Source: Ectopseudomonas composti
Lineage (GTDB): Bacteria > Pseudomonadota > Gammaproteobacteria > Pseudomonadales > Pseudomonadaceae
DNA length: 64,000 nt
Direction of reading: 5' to 3'
NCBI RefSeq assembly: GCF_900115475.1
Contig: NZ_FOWP01000009.1
Coordinates: forward strand, 1 to 64,000
Below are positions 19,563 through 27,974 of the stretch, piece by piece (position 1 is the first letter of the stretch; every line of letters starts with the position of its first letter). Below the pieces are notes generated by a model, which worked only from the letters and a program-made list of their open reading frames with translations, made no database searches and was not told where the DNA came from. The position numbers were made by a program, and so were the translations under genes.

Positions 19563-20243
19563 CTAGCCTTCGCCCACGGCGAAGCCTTCGGCGTGCATTT
19601 TTTTCAGGATGTCTTGCCAGCGCGAGAGCTTCTTCGAGTCGCTCTTGCGGGTATTGGAGCCAGGCAGATAGAGGCCTTCGGCATTGAAGGCATAGACCGG
19701 GAGCAGGTCCTTGCGCTGCGAGGCAGGGCGGATGTCGTTGATCAGGTTGTCCAGCACCAACGGCTCGGCGCTGGGGTTGGCGTAATAGGTCAGCACCATA
19801 TGCGCCTGGTTGTAGTTCAGCGCCTTGACGTAAGTGATGCGCAGCTTCTCGCTGGGAATGCCGAGGCGACGCAGGGTGAAGTACTTGGCGATGGAGTAGT
19901 CCTCGCAATCGCCAGCGCCCTTGACCAGCATTTCCACGGGGGTGGCCCAGTAATCGTTTTCACGCCATAGCTGACTGTCGTCGACGAAGCGTACCTTGCG
20001 GTTGAAGAAGCGATTGACCTCGTTGAGCTTGTCGGCCTCAGGTAAAGCCGCACTGGCCTTGATCAGCGCTTCCCAGTCGAGGATGCGCGTGCGTGCCGGG
20101 CCGAGGTTGCCGTAGCGGCTTTCGGCGTTCTTCAGGATCTGTGCGAAGTCCCAGTTGGCCAACGCCAGGCCAGCCAGCAGCAGACCGCCGATCCAGAGGA
20201 TCGACAGGTGCCACCGCCATCCCTGAACACGTCGCCGTCGCAT
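19563..20243 (-). CDS. lapG: Periplasmic cysteine protease that releases the adhesin (LapG)
   Basis: Bacterial transglutaminase-like cysteine protease of 226 residues. It cleaves LapA-type adhesins after the retention module, here predicted at the TAAG motif of the adjacent adhesin. An N-terminal hydrophobic segment (about 12-30) exports it. The catalytic triad is visible as Cys113 (GDCEDY), His148 (AHMVL) and Asp165 (LVLDN). Asp112, Glu114 and Asp115 around the cysteine match the calcium-binding residues known for LapG. GGAGG precedes the ATG. It is the first gene of a lapG-lapD pair, converging on lapA. Confidence 0.94.
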   Translation of the reverse strand: MRRRRVQGWRWHLSILWIGGLLLAGLALANWDFAQILKNAESRYGNLGPARTRILDWEALIKASAALPEADKLNEVNRFFNRKVRFVDDSQLWRENDYWATPVEMLVKGAGDCEDYSIAKYFTLRRLGIPSEKLRITYVKALNYNQAHMVLTYYANPSAEPLVLDNLINDIRPASQRKDLLPVYAFNAEGLYLPGSNTRKSDSKKLSRWQDILKKMHAEGFAVGEG

Positions 20244-20354
20244 GGGATCGTTGCCTCCAGGCCTGATTCGCAGAGTCTAGGCGAGGTGTCGATTTTTTGC
20301 CGGCCGCTTCGCTTGGGCGGATGTGCGGTGTCAAAAGGTTGTCGACTGTCGCGC

Positions 20355-20373
20355 GTAGCCTGGATGCAATCCA
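20355..20373. repeat. Single REP half-unit (GTAGCC family)
   Basis: GTAGCCTGGATGCAATCCA in the lapG-ybaN gap matches the unit at 445 with two changes. No inverted partner is near, so it is a solo unit. Confidence 0.55.
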
Positions 20374-20399
20374 CAGCGGACGGTCACTGACACAGCGCC

Positions 20400-20798
20400 T
20401 CAGGGATTGGGCAGCGTCTTCTGGCGCAGGATATAGAGGCTGACCAGCACGGCGCTGGTCAGCATGAAGGTGCGGGCCCAGAACATCGGCACCAGGTAGC
20501 AGGAGAAGGCGATGCTCGCCCACATCAGACTCAGCGCGTAGACCTTGGCCTTGCGCGGAATGCCCTCGCCGTCGAGGTAGTCACGAATCCACGGGCCAAG
20601 GTGCGGGTGCATCACCAGCCACAGATAGAAGCGCCGCGAGCTTCTAACGAAGCAGGCGGCAGCCAATAGTAGAAAGGGCGTGGTCGGCAGCACCGGCAGA
20701 AAGATACCGATGACCCCGAGCGCCACGCTCAGCCAGCCGATGGTCAGCAGCAGATAGCGGACACTGCGATGGCGGCTGGGCTGAATGTCACGCGGCAT
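20400..20798 (-). CDS. YbaN-family (DUF454) inner membrane protein
   Basis: Small membrane protein of 132 residues from the ATG at 20798. It contains about four hydrophobic helices, the first pair running through GWLSVALGVIGIFLPVLPTTP, with the PVLPTTPFLLLAAACF stretch diagnostic of DUF454/YbaN. No biochemical function is established for the family. An in-frame ATG at 20840 would add 14 residues and lies just after the stop of the upstream gene. No strong ribosome site decides between them, but family members usually begin close to the later one. It follows the UPF0149 gene on the same strand. Confidence 0.8.
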   Translation of the reverse strand: MPRDIQPSRHRSVRYLLLTIGWLSVALGVIGIFLPVLPTTPFLLLAAACFVRSSRRFYLWLVMHPHLGPWIRDYLDGEGIPRKAKVYALSLMWASIAFSCYLVPMFWARTFMLTSAVLVSLYILRQKTLPNP

Positions 20799-20843
20799 GG
20801 GCGAGTCTTGTCGGTAGCCGGGTGATGCCCCGGCGTGCATGAA

Positions 20844-21428
20844 TCAGTGGCGGGGCTTGAGCAGTGCGGGTTTTTCTTCCGGAGCCTGGCACAGCAGGAA
20901 GAGGGCGGTGAGCAGTTCCGGGATCTGGTCGATCATGCTGTCCACCAGGTCGTGGTCACGGGCGATCTCGGCGAACTCCTGCTGCTCGTCGAACAGACCG
21001 GAGCCGACCATGATCGGCAACAGCAGCTCGCTGACTTCGTCCTCGGCATCTTCGAACCACACCGCTTCGCGCAGGAACACCCCTTCCATGAAACCGATGC
21101 ACCAGCCGCGCAGATCGGAATCGTCCGGCTCTTCACCGAGGTCCAGGTCGCAAGGCAGCTCGGGCTCTTCTTCACCTGCAAGCTGACGGGCGATATGGGC
21201 CTTCAGGTGGATCAGGGTGCTTTCGATCTCTTCGCGCTCGGCGTCGCTGCGGTAGTGCGGCGGCTCGGCGAACAGCGCATCGATCCACTCACGCTCCGGC
21301 ACCTGATCCGGGCAGATCGCCAGGGCGGTCAGGTAGCCATGGGCGGCCACGTAGTCCAACGCTTCTTCGTGCAGCTCATCGGCATCGAGGAAGGCTTGCA
21401 GGCGGGACAGTTGCTCGGCGAAGGACAT
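20844..21428 (-). CDS. YecA/UPF0149-family protein
   Basis: Acidic protein of 194 residues with the UPF0149 fold. It starts SFAEQLSRLQAFLDADELHEEALDYVAAHGYLTAL and carries the internal landmark RGWCIGFMEGVF typical of the family. No signal peptide or metal-binding SEC-C tail is present, unlike longer YecA proteins. The molecular role is not established. It is divergent from recQ across 171 bp, and the ybaN-like gene starts within about 50 bp downstream, so the two are probably co-transcribed. Confidence 0.85.
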   Translation of the reverse strand: MSFAEQLSRLQAFLDADELHEEALDYVAAHGYLTALAICPDQVPEREWIDALFAEPPHYRSDAEREEIESTLIHLKAHIARQLAGEEEPELPCDLDLGEEPDDSDLRGWCIGFMEGVFLREAVWFEDAEDEVSELLLPIMVGSGLFDEQQEFAEIARDHDLVDSMIDQIPELLTALFLLCQAPEEKPALLKPRH

Positions 21429-21599
21429 CGTGGGGTTACCTTGAGGCTTAGGGGATAAACGAGGTTGGATTCTAGTTCACCGCCGCCTCTGCGACCAGCA
21501 CGGGCGCTCTGCCAGCGGCGATTGAGCGGCTTCGGACGGGGAGGCGCCCTGTTGTAGCCGATCATGCGGCATAATGTGCGGCTCGATTTGGAGGCCTTC

Positions 21600-23732
21600 A
21601 TGCTCGACCACGCCCAGCGCATTCTCAAAGACGTTTTCGGCTACGACGCCTTTCGCGGCAACCAGGCCGCGATCATCGAGCGTGTCGCGGCAGGCGGCGA
21701 TGCCTTGGTACTGATGCCTACTGGCGGCGGCAAGTCGTTGTGCTTCCAGGTGCCGGCGCTGATGCGTGAGGGCCTGGCCGTGGTGGTTTCACCGCTGATC
21801 GCGCTGATGGACGATCAGGTGGCGACCCTCGACGAACTGGGCGTGGCCGCCGTGGCGCTGAATTCCACGCTGAGCGCCGATGAGCAGCGCGAGATCGCCG
21901 ACCGCATCCGCCGCGGGCAGATCAAGATGCTCTACCTGGCGCCCGAGCGTCTGGTGCAACCACGCATGCTGAGCTTCCTGCAGGGCCTGGATATCGCCCT
22001 GTTCGCCATCGACGAGGCGCATTGCGTGTCGCAATGGGGCCATGATTTCCGCCCGGAATACCTGCAGCTCGGCCAGCTCGCCGAGCTGTTCCCCGCGGTG
22101 CCGCGTATTGCCCTGACCGCCACGGCGGACAAACGCACCCGCGAAGAGATCGTCCAGCGCCTGCAGCTGAACAACGCCGAGCGCTTCCTGTCGAGCTTCG
22201 ACCGCCCGAACATCTTCTACCGCATCCAGCCCAAGGATCAGCCGCGCAAGCAACTGCTCGGCTTTCTCGCCGCGCGCAAGGGCGATGCCGGCATCGTCTA
22301 CTGCCTGTCGCGCAAGAAGGTCGAGGAGGTCGCCGACTTCCTCAGCAGTCAGGGTTTCCCGGCGCTGCCTTATCACGCTGGCCTGCCCAACGAGTTGCGG
22401 GCCTTTAACCAGAAGCGCTTTCTCAATGAGGAAGGGTTGATCATGGTGGCGACCATCGCCTTCGGCATGGGCATCGACAAACCCAACGTGCGCTTCGTCT
22501 GCCACCTGGATCTGCCCAAGTCGCTGGAGGCTTACTACCAGGAGACCGGGCGCGCCGGTCGTGACGGCTTGCCGGCCGACGCCTGGATGGCCTACGGCCT
22601 GCAGGATGTGATCTTCCTCAAGCAGATGCTCAACAACTCCGAAGGCGACGAGCGCCACAAGCGCATCGAGCAGCACAAGCTCGATGCCATGCTCGCGCTG
22701 TGCGAAGAGACGCGCTGCCGGCGCCAGGCGCTGCTGGCCTACTTCGATGAAGAATTGCCCAACCCTTGCGGTCACTGCGACAACTGCATCGATGGCGTCG
22801 AGACCTGGGATGCCACCGAGCCGGCACGCCAAGCGTTGTCGGCCGTCTATCGCAGTGGCCAGCGCTATGGCGTCGGCCATCTGGTGGACATTCTGCTCGG
22901 CCGCGACAACGAGAAAATCCGCAGTTCCGGTCATCAGCACCTGGCGGTATTCGGCGTCGGTAAGGGCTTTTCCGAAGTCGAGTGGCGCACGCTGTTTCGC
23001 CAGCTGGTCGCCCGTGGCCTGGCTGACGTCGATCTGGAAGGCTTCGGTGGTCTTCGCCTGAGTGAGACCTGCAGGCCGTTGTTACGGGGCGAGGTTGGCT
23101 TGCAACTGCGCCGCGAGCCCAAGCCGGCGCAGGCGGCCAAGGCCTCCAGCAGCGCAGCCAGCCAACTGGTACGCGGCCACGAGCGGGAGATGTGGGAAGC
23201 ACTGCGCGGCCTGCGCCGCAAGCTGGCGGAAGAGCACAGCGTGCCGCCGTACGTGATTTTCCCTGATGCCACGCTGCTGGAGATGCTGCGCAGCCAGCCC
23301 GGTTCGCTGAGCGAGATGGCCGAGGTCAGTGGTGTCGGGGCGCGCAAGTTGGAGCGTTACGGTCAGGCGTTCCTGGAAGTGCTAAATGGCAGCGCCGCGA
23401 ACGAAGCGCCGGCCCCGGTCGCCGATTTGCGCCACGAGCTGGTCAGCTTGGCCCGTGCTGGAATGACGCCTGCGCAGATTGCCAATCAGCTGGGCTGCAG
23501 CGAGAAGAACGTCTACAGCCTGCTGGCCGAGGCCATCGCCCAGCAGCAACTGACGCTGGAGCAGGCGCTGGATCTGCCGGAAGAACTGCTGGGCGAGATT
23601 CAGGAGAGCTTCCTCGACGGCGAGGGCGAGTTGCCGCCGGTGAGCGAAGTCGCGCCACTGTTTGCCGGCCGTGTTGATGAAACGGTGCTCTATTGCGTAC
23701 GCGCTGCGCTGCAGGTCGAGTTCGAGATGTAG
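21600..23732 (+). CDS. recQ: ATP-dependent DNA helicase RecQ
   Basis: A 3'-5' DNA helicase of 710 residues for recombination and fork repair. The ATG at 21600 follows TTGGAGGCC and gives [20 protein letters not shown]. Motif I is MPTGGGKS with Lys45, motif II is [18 protein letters not shown], and motif VI is [10 protein letters not shown]. The RecQ-C zinc cysteines lie in [10 protein letters not shown] and [10 protein letters not shown] winged-helix domain follows, then an HRDC domain around [11 protein letters not shown]. The last 110 residues add a helix-turn-helix-like tail ([21 protein letters not shown]), found in longer RecQ forms. Confidence 0.95.
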   Translation: MLDHAQRILKDVFGYDAFRGNQAAIIERVAAGGDALVLMPTGGGKSLCFQVPALMREGLAVVVSPLIALMDDQVATLDELGVAAVALNSTLSADEQREIADRIRRGQIKMLYLAPERLVQPRMLSFLQGLDIALFAIDEAHCVSQWGHDFRPEYLQLGQLAELFPAVPRIALTATADKRTREEIVQRLQLNNAERFLSSFDRPNIFYRIQPKDQPRKQLLGFLAARKGDAGIVYCLSRKKVEEVADFLSSQGFPALPYHAGLPNELRAFNQKRFLNEEGLIMVATIAFGMGIDKPNVRFVCHLDLPKSLEAYYQETGRAGRDGLPADAWMAYGLQDVIFLKQMLNNSEGDERHKRIEQHKLDAMLALCEETRCRRQALLAYFDEELPNPCGHCDNCIDGVETWDATEPARQALSAVYRSGQRYGVGHLVDILLGRDNEKIRSSGHQHLAVFGVGKGFSEVEWRTLFRQLVARGLADVDLEGFGGLRLSETCRPLLRGEVGLQLRREPKPAQAAKASSSAASQLVRGHEREMWEALRGLRRKLAEEHSVPPYVIFPDATLLEMLRSQPGSLSEMAEVSGVGARKLERYGQAFLEVLNGSAANEAPAPVADLRHELVSLARAGMTPAQIANQLGCSEKNVYSLLAEAIAQQQLTLEQALDLPEELLGEIQESFLDGEGELPPVSEVAPLFAGRVDETVLYCVRAALQVEFEM

Positions 23733-23823
23733 GTGTTCTGTGGCGAAACTCGCCTGCATGATTCTGGCGGCATTTCGCTGACAAGGCTAAGGTGTGGGCA
23801 GGTCGCCACTGAACGAGGTAACG

Positions 23824-24984
23824 GTGCCTAACTACCATGCCTGGCTCGATGAGGTTCGTCCGAGCCCCTATGCAGACCAACTGAGCCTGGGTTTTCGCTG
23901 GTTACGTTTTTCTCGTGGCCTGGAGCGCGAGTACCGTGCCCATTTGCTCGAAGACAGCTTCGAGCTCAAGCGTTTCGCACTCATTATCGCCACCGTCATC
24001 TGGCTGTCCCTGGCAGCACTCGACATGCTCGTGGTGCCTGCATCGCACCTGGGCTGGGTGCTCGCCGTGCGCGTCGTGGTGTTGCTGATCCTGCTGATCT
24101 GTGCGGCCCTGATCCTGCAGCGTCGGCATATCCATCTTCTGTTGCCGCTGAGCATGACCTGCATTCTCGCGCTCGGCGTGGGCGCGTCGCTGATCGTCGG
24201 TATCGCCCATCGGGTCGAACCCAACTACCCCTATGAAGGTTTGCTGCTGGTAAGCATGGCGGCGTACTTTCTCGTCGGCTTGCGCCTGAGCGAGGCGCTG
24301 GCCTGTTCCCTGGTGGTGATGCTCACCTACGTGCTTGCGGATTTGTCCGCAGGGCTGGCCACGCCGCGCTTGATCAACAACATCCTGTTTCTCTCGTTCG
24401 GCAACCTGACGGGCGCCGTCGGCTGCTACCTCCTGGAATACAAGTCGCGCGAACACTTTCTGATCAGCAGGTTGATGCGCCTGCTGGCTTACCACGACAG
24501 CCTCACGGGGCTGCACAATCGCCGCAGTTTCAATCGACAATTCGAGCGTTTATGGCGCCAGGCGCAGCGTGACGGCAAGTCACTGGCGCTGCTGCTATGC
24601 GATATCGATCACTTCAAAGCCTACAACGACTGTTACGGCCACCAGGCTGGCGACGTGGCCTTGCAGCGCATCGGCGCGCTGATCGAACAGTCTGCGCGGC
24701 GGCCGCTGGACATGGGGGTGCGTCTCGGCGGTGAAGAGTTCGCACTGCTGCTGTTCGACATCGGCGCCGATGAGGCCAGACAACGTGCCGAAGTGTTGCG
24801 GCAGTCGCTGGAGGAGGCCGCCATCGCGCATCGCGGCTCTGACAGCGCCGCGGTGCTGACCATGTCCATCGGTGTAGCCTGGCTGAGCCCCGGTAGCCAA
24901 CCTGATCTGAGTCAGCTCTATGAGCAGGCCGACCGTGCGCTATACGAGGCCAAGGCCTTTGGCCGCAACAAGGTCGCAGCCTGA
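23824..24984 (+). CDS. Membrane-bound GGDEF diguanylate cyclase
   Basis: Protein of 386 residues that should synthesise c-di-GMP. The GTG at 23824 is preferred because GAGGTAA lies 5 bp upstream; a GTG at 23794 is an alternative without a good site. After a cytosolic start, about six hydrophobic helices span residues 50-205 with no recognisable ligand pocket. The GGDEF domain is intact: DSLTGLHNRRSF, DIDHFKAYND, RLGGEEFALLLFD and an inhibitory RPLD I-site five residues before GGEEF. It could supply the signal read by LapD, but nothing in the sequence shows that pairing. Confidence 0.88.
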   Translation: MPNYHAWLDEVRPSPYADQLSLGFRWLRFSRGLEREYRAHLLEDSFELKRFALIIATVIWLSLAALDMLVVPASHLGWVLAVRVVVLLILLICAALILQRRHIHLLLPLSMTCILALGVGASLIVGIAHRVEPNYPYEGLLLVSMAAYFLVGLRLSEALACSLVVMLTYVLADLSAGLATPRLINNILFLSFGNLTGAVGCYLLEYKSREHFLISRLMRLLAYHDSLTGLHNRRSFNRQFERLWRQAQRDGKSLALLLCDIDHFKAYNDCYGHQAGDVALQRIGALIEQSARRPLDMGVRLGGEEFALLLFDIGADEARQRAEVLRQSLEEAAIAHRGSDSAAVLTMSIGVAWLSPGSQPDLSQLYEQADRALYEAKAFGRNKVAA

Positions 24985-25075
24985 CATACAGCAGCAATGC
25001 GGGCGCTCGGTCGCATTCTGCAACGCTCACGACGCAATCTGCGCTTGCCCTGGGCATCGGGTTATGGCTAGCTGG

Positions 25076-25086
25076 CTAATAATTAG
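25076..25086. promoter_or_regulatory. Palindrome CTAAT-A-ATTAG upstream of MarR-type gene
   Basis: A perfect five-base inverted repeat lies 31-41 bp before the start of the MarR/SlyA regulator gene, preceded by two TGGCTA blocks. MarR proteins commonly repress their own promoters through A+T-rich palindromes, and SlyA sites contain TTAG/CTAA arms. It is a plausible autoregulatory operator. Confidence 0.4.
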
Positions 25087-25116
25087 TTTTTGACCTTTGT
25101 ATGAGTCCGCTTACCC

Positions 25117-25548
25117 ATGTCTTACCCCGATCAACATCGTTTTGCCATGCAGGTTGCCCAGTTGTCGCGCGCCTGGCGTTCCGAACTCGACAGGCGCCTG
25201 GTCGGTCTCGGACTGTCTCAGGCTCGCTGGCTGGTGCTGCTGCACCTGGCGCGTTTCACTGAAATGCCGACCCAGCGTGAATTGGCGCAGAGTGTCGGTG
25301 TAGAAGGGCCGACCCTGGCTCGTCTGCTCGACAGCCTGGAAAACCAGGAGCTGGTGATTCGCGTGGCGGTGCCTGAGGATCGTCGCGCCAAGAAGATCGC
25401 GCTGCAGCCCAAGGCACAGCCGCTGATCGAGAAGATCGAAGCGATTTCAACCCAGCTTCGTCATGAGGTTTTCGCCGGCATCGACGACGATGATCTACGC
25501 CGCTGTCAGCAGGTCCATGCTCGAGTGCTCGGCAATCTGATGAAGTGA
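25117..25548 (+). CDS. MarR/SlyA-family transcriptional regulator
   Basis: A 143-residue winged-helix regulator. The helix-turn-helix is visible as MPTQRELAQSVGVEGPTLARLLDSLENQELV in two overlapping landmarks, followed by the wing VAVPEDRRAKKIAL typical of SlyA (the D-R-R motif). Flanking helices form the dimer interface. No strong ribosome site is seen before the ATG at 25117. A terminator-like hairpin follows at 25567. Its targets are not evident; the nearest candidates are itself and the downstream FimV-like gene. Confidence 0.88.
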   Translation: MSYPDQHRFAMQVAQLSRAWRSELDRRLVGLGLSQARWLVLLHLARFTEMPTQRELAQSVGVEGPTLARLLDSLENQELVIRVAVPEDRRAKKIALQPKAQPLIEKIEAISTQLRHEVFAGIDDDDLRRCQQVHARVLGNLMK

Positions 25549-25566
25549 ATCGGTTGATACTGTCAA

Positions 25567-25599
25567 AATCTGATCGTTTTTTGATCGGATTATTCTTTT
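25567..25599 (+). terminator. Terminator-like hairpin after the MarR gene
   Basis: AATCTGATC (25567-25575) pairs with GATCGGATT (25583-25591) with one G-T, around a T-rich loop, and is followed by ATTCTTTT. It starts 19 bp after the MarR-type stop codon. Confidence 0.55.
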
Positions 25600-25720
25600 G
25601 TGCCTAACTTTTGACTGATGGCGCTTGATGGCGCTTGATGGCACCGTGCTTTCGTCGGCAAACTGGCGTCCAAGCCGCTACTTTGTGAATTAGTAGCCAT
25701 AATGCAATCCGAGACGATCT

Positions 25721-25737
25721 CGACAAGGACCTTGTCG
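25721..25737. promoter_or_regulatory. 17-bp palindrome upstream of the FimV-like gene
   Basis: CGACAAGG-A-CCTTGTCG is a perfect eight-base inverted repeat with a one-base centre, too tight to be an RNA hairpin loop, so it looks more like a DNA-binding dyad. It is about 100 bp before the FimV-like ATG. The regulator is unknown. Confidence 0.35.
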
Positions 25738-25838
25738 CTCGTTCTCGGAACTATGAAGGGCGCCAGCCTCCCGGCCAAGGGAAGCTCAGACAGGAAGTCG
25801 AGGAGGTGGCGTTCGAGCCGGATAACCCTGGAGGTCAC

Positions 25839-27920
25839 ATGGCTCGGGTGCGTCAGTTAATGTTGGGTTTGGCTTCGGGCTCCGCTCTCTATTCGGGAAT
25901 GGCACCGGCGCTTGGTTTGGGTGAGATCACGCTGCATTCGGCATTGAACCAGCCGTTCGAGGCCGAGATCGAGTTGCTCGAGGTGGGTGACCTGGGCGCT
26001 CAGGATCTGAGTGTTGGCCTGGCACCTGCCGAGGTATTCAACCGCTCGGGTGTCGAGCGTTTCTACTTTCTCAATGATCTGCGCTTCACGCCGCTGTTGC
26101 GAGGTTCGCGCAGTGTGATTCGTGTGGTTTCCAGCCGCCCGGTGCGTGAGCCCTACCTGAACTTCATCGTCGAAGTGGCGCGGCCCAACGGTCAGCTGCT
26201 GCGTGAATACACAGTCCTGCTCGATCCGCCTGGTTCCTCGGCTTATACCTCGGTGGCGGCGCCAAGTGCTGCTGCGGTCTCGCAAGCGGCTCCGCGCACT
26301 CAAGCCCCGGCTTCGTCGGTTCGAGCGATCACCCCGCCGAGTGCCTCGGCAGGGCATCGTCATCAGGTCGTGCGCGGCGATAGCCTCTGGTCCATCGCTG
26401 CGCGTTTGCGTGAGCAGGGCAGCACGCTGTCTCAGCAGGTATTGATGGAGGGTATTCTGGCCCTCAACCCCAGCGCTTTCGCCGGTGGCGACCCTGGTCG
26501 TCTGCAGGCCGGCGCCGATCTATTGCTGCCGGACGCCGCTCGTGCCGCTGCCGCGCAGCCGATTGTTGCTCCGCTAGCTGCCGAGGCCGCACCTGTGGTT
26601 GCAGAAGGCAGCATCGAAGGGCCGGTAAGCGCGCCGTTGGCTGCTGTCGAGCCCGCGCCGCAACCAACCGAAAGCCTTGAACTGCTGGCCGAGAAGCAGC
26701 GCCAGGTGGATCTGGAACTGGCCAACCAGGCAGCCGAAAACCTGCAACTGCAACAAGGCTTGGCGCAGCTGCAACTGCAACTCCAGCAATTGCAGGAGCA
26801 ACTGGCGCAGAAAGATGCTCAATTGGCTGAGCTGGCTGCGCGTACGCCGATCGAGCCCGTTGCCGCTGCTCCGGCAAGCGTGGAAGAGCCTGTCGCCGAG
26901 CGCGGCTGGTGGTCGACGCTGCTGGCCGGTGGTCTCGGCCTGTTGCTGCTGCTCGGTGCGCTGTTCTGGGCCGCGCGGCGGCGTGGCGAGAAAGCCAAAC
27001 CCGTGGTGCAGGTACAACCGAAGGCGCAGCCGCCTCAGCAGCAACCCCAGCCACCGCTCGCCGCGCTTGCCGCTACTGTGCCCGCCGAACCAGTGGCCAG
27101 GGCCGTACCGACGCCGGTGCTTGCTCGTGCTCAGGGGCCGGTCGACCCCCTTGAGGCGGTCAATGTCTATATCGCCTACGGTCGTCTCAGTGAGGCTCGC
27201 GGTGAATTGAACAAGGCGCTGGCTCAGGAGTCGCAGCGCAGTGATCTGCGTTTCCGTCTGCTGGAGGTCATGGCGATGCTCGGTGATGGGCAGGGCTTTG
27301 CTCGTGAGGAGGCGGTGCTGCGTGCCGAGGCGTTCGATGCCGCACGCATCGACGCGCTGAAGTCGCGTCATCCGAACATGCAGATGTCTCAGCAAACGCC
27401 GAAAGAACCTGTTGCGCCGTTGCCGGCAGCTGCTGAGCCGCTGGCCGAGCAGGATTTTCAGCTCAACCTCGACGATCTGTCATTGGATGCTGACTGGGAT
27501 CTGGTCAGCCCGTTCCCGGCTGCCGCCAAGGCCAAAGCCAAGCCCGCTGCCGAGCCGGAGTTCGATGCGTCGTTCGCCAGCAACCTGCAGGAGCTGCCGG
27601 AGGTGTTCGAACTGCATCATGAAGATGAGCAACTGAGCGCCTTTGGCGAGATGGAAATGGTACTGATCGATGAGCCGCAGGGGCTGGACGACAACTTCCT
27701 CGACGCATTTGCCGGGGACGCTGATGCCACTGCGGCGCTACAGGGTGATATCGACCAGTTGGCGACCGACCCCGAGCACATGACCAAGCTCAATCAGGCG
27801 CTGGCCTATATCAAGCAGGGTGACATCGCCACCGCCTGCGACATCCTCAATGACGTGATCGACCATGGTGACGACGAGCAGAGAAAGGCGGCGCGCCAGC
27901 TATTGGCAGAAATCGCCTGA
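25839..27920 (+). CDS. Short FimV/HubP-like protein
   Basis: A 693-residue protein with the FimV plan: N-terminal export segment, a FimV N-terminal domain (LGEITLHSALNQPFEAEIEL), a LysM peptidoglycan-binding module at about residues 175-235 (VVRGDSLWSIAARL), a Gln/Leu-rich coiled coil, one membrane helix at about 355-380, a Pro/Gln/Ala linker, TPR-like helices, an acidic region and a C-terminal FimV domain (LNQALAYIKQGDIATACDIL). GGAGGTCAC precedes the ATG at 25839. P. aeruginosa FimV is longer and encoded beside asd/truA, so this is probably a paralog. A polar-landmark or cell-envelope role is inference. Confidence 0.82.
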   Translation: MARVRQLMLGLASGSALYSGMAPALGLGEITLHSALNQPFEAEIELLEVGDLGAQDLSVGLAPAEVFNRSGVERFYFLNDLRFTPLLRGSRSVIRVVSSRPVREPYLNFIVEVARPNGQLLREYTVLLDPPGSSAYTSVAAPSAAAVSQAAPRTQAPASSVRAITPPSASAGHRHQVVRGDSLWSIAARLREQGSTLSQQVLMEGILALNPSAFAGGDPGRLQAGADLLLPDAARAAAAQPIVAPLAAEAAPVVAEGSIEGPVSAPLAAVEPAPQPTESLELLAEKQRQVDLELANQAAENLQLQQGLAQLQLQLQQLQEQLAQKDAQLAELAARTPIEPVAAAPASVEEPVAERGWWSTLLAGGLGLLLLLGALFWAARRRGEKAKPVVQVQPKAQPPQQQPQPPLAALAATVPAEPVARAVPTPVLARAQGPVDPLEAVNVYIAYGRLSEARGELNKALAQESQRSDLRFRLLEVMAMLGDGQGFAREEAVLRAEAFDAARIDALKSRHPNMQMSQQTPKEPVAPLPAAAEPLAEQDFQLNLDDLSLDADWDLVSPFPAAAKAKAKPAAEPEFDASFASNLQELPEVFELHHEDEQLSAFGEMEMVLIDEPQGLDDNFLDAFAGDADATAALQGDIDQLATDPEHMTKLNQALAYIKQGDIATACDILNDVIDHGDDEQRKAARQLLAEIA

Positions 27921-27943
27921 CAGATTGCTGTAGCTGTACTCGA

Positions 27944-27969
27944 CGAGGCCGCGCACATGCGCGGCCTCG
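27944..27969. terminator. Bidirectional terminator between fimV-like gene and plpD
   Basis: CGAGGCCGCGC and GCGCGGCCTCG form a perfect 11-bp stem around ACAT, followed on the plus strand by TTGTTT. It sits in the 54-bp gap between two convergent genes and probably serves mainly the plus-strand gene. Confidence 0.75.
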
Positions 27970-27974
27970 TTGTT

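Noticed and set aside
25640..25660. TGGCAC box before the FimV-like gene as a sigma-54 promoter
   Set aside because: The downstream element at the required distance is TTTCG, lacking the essential GC of the -12 box.
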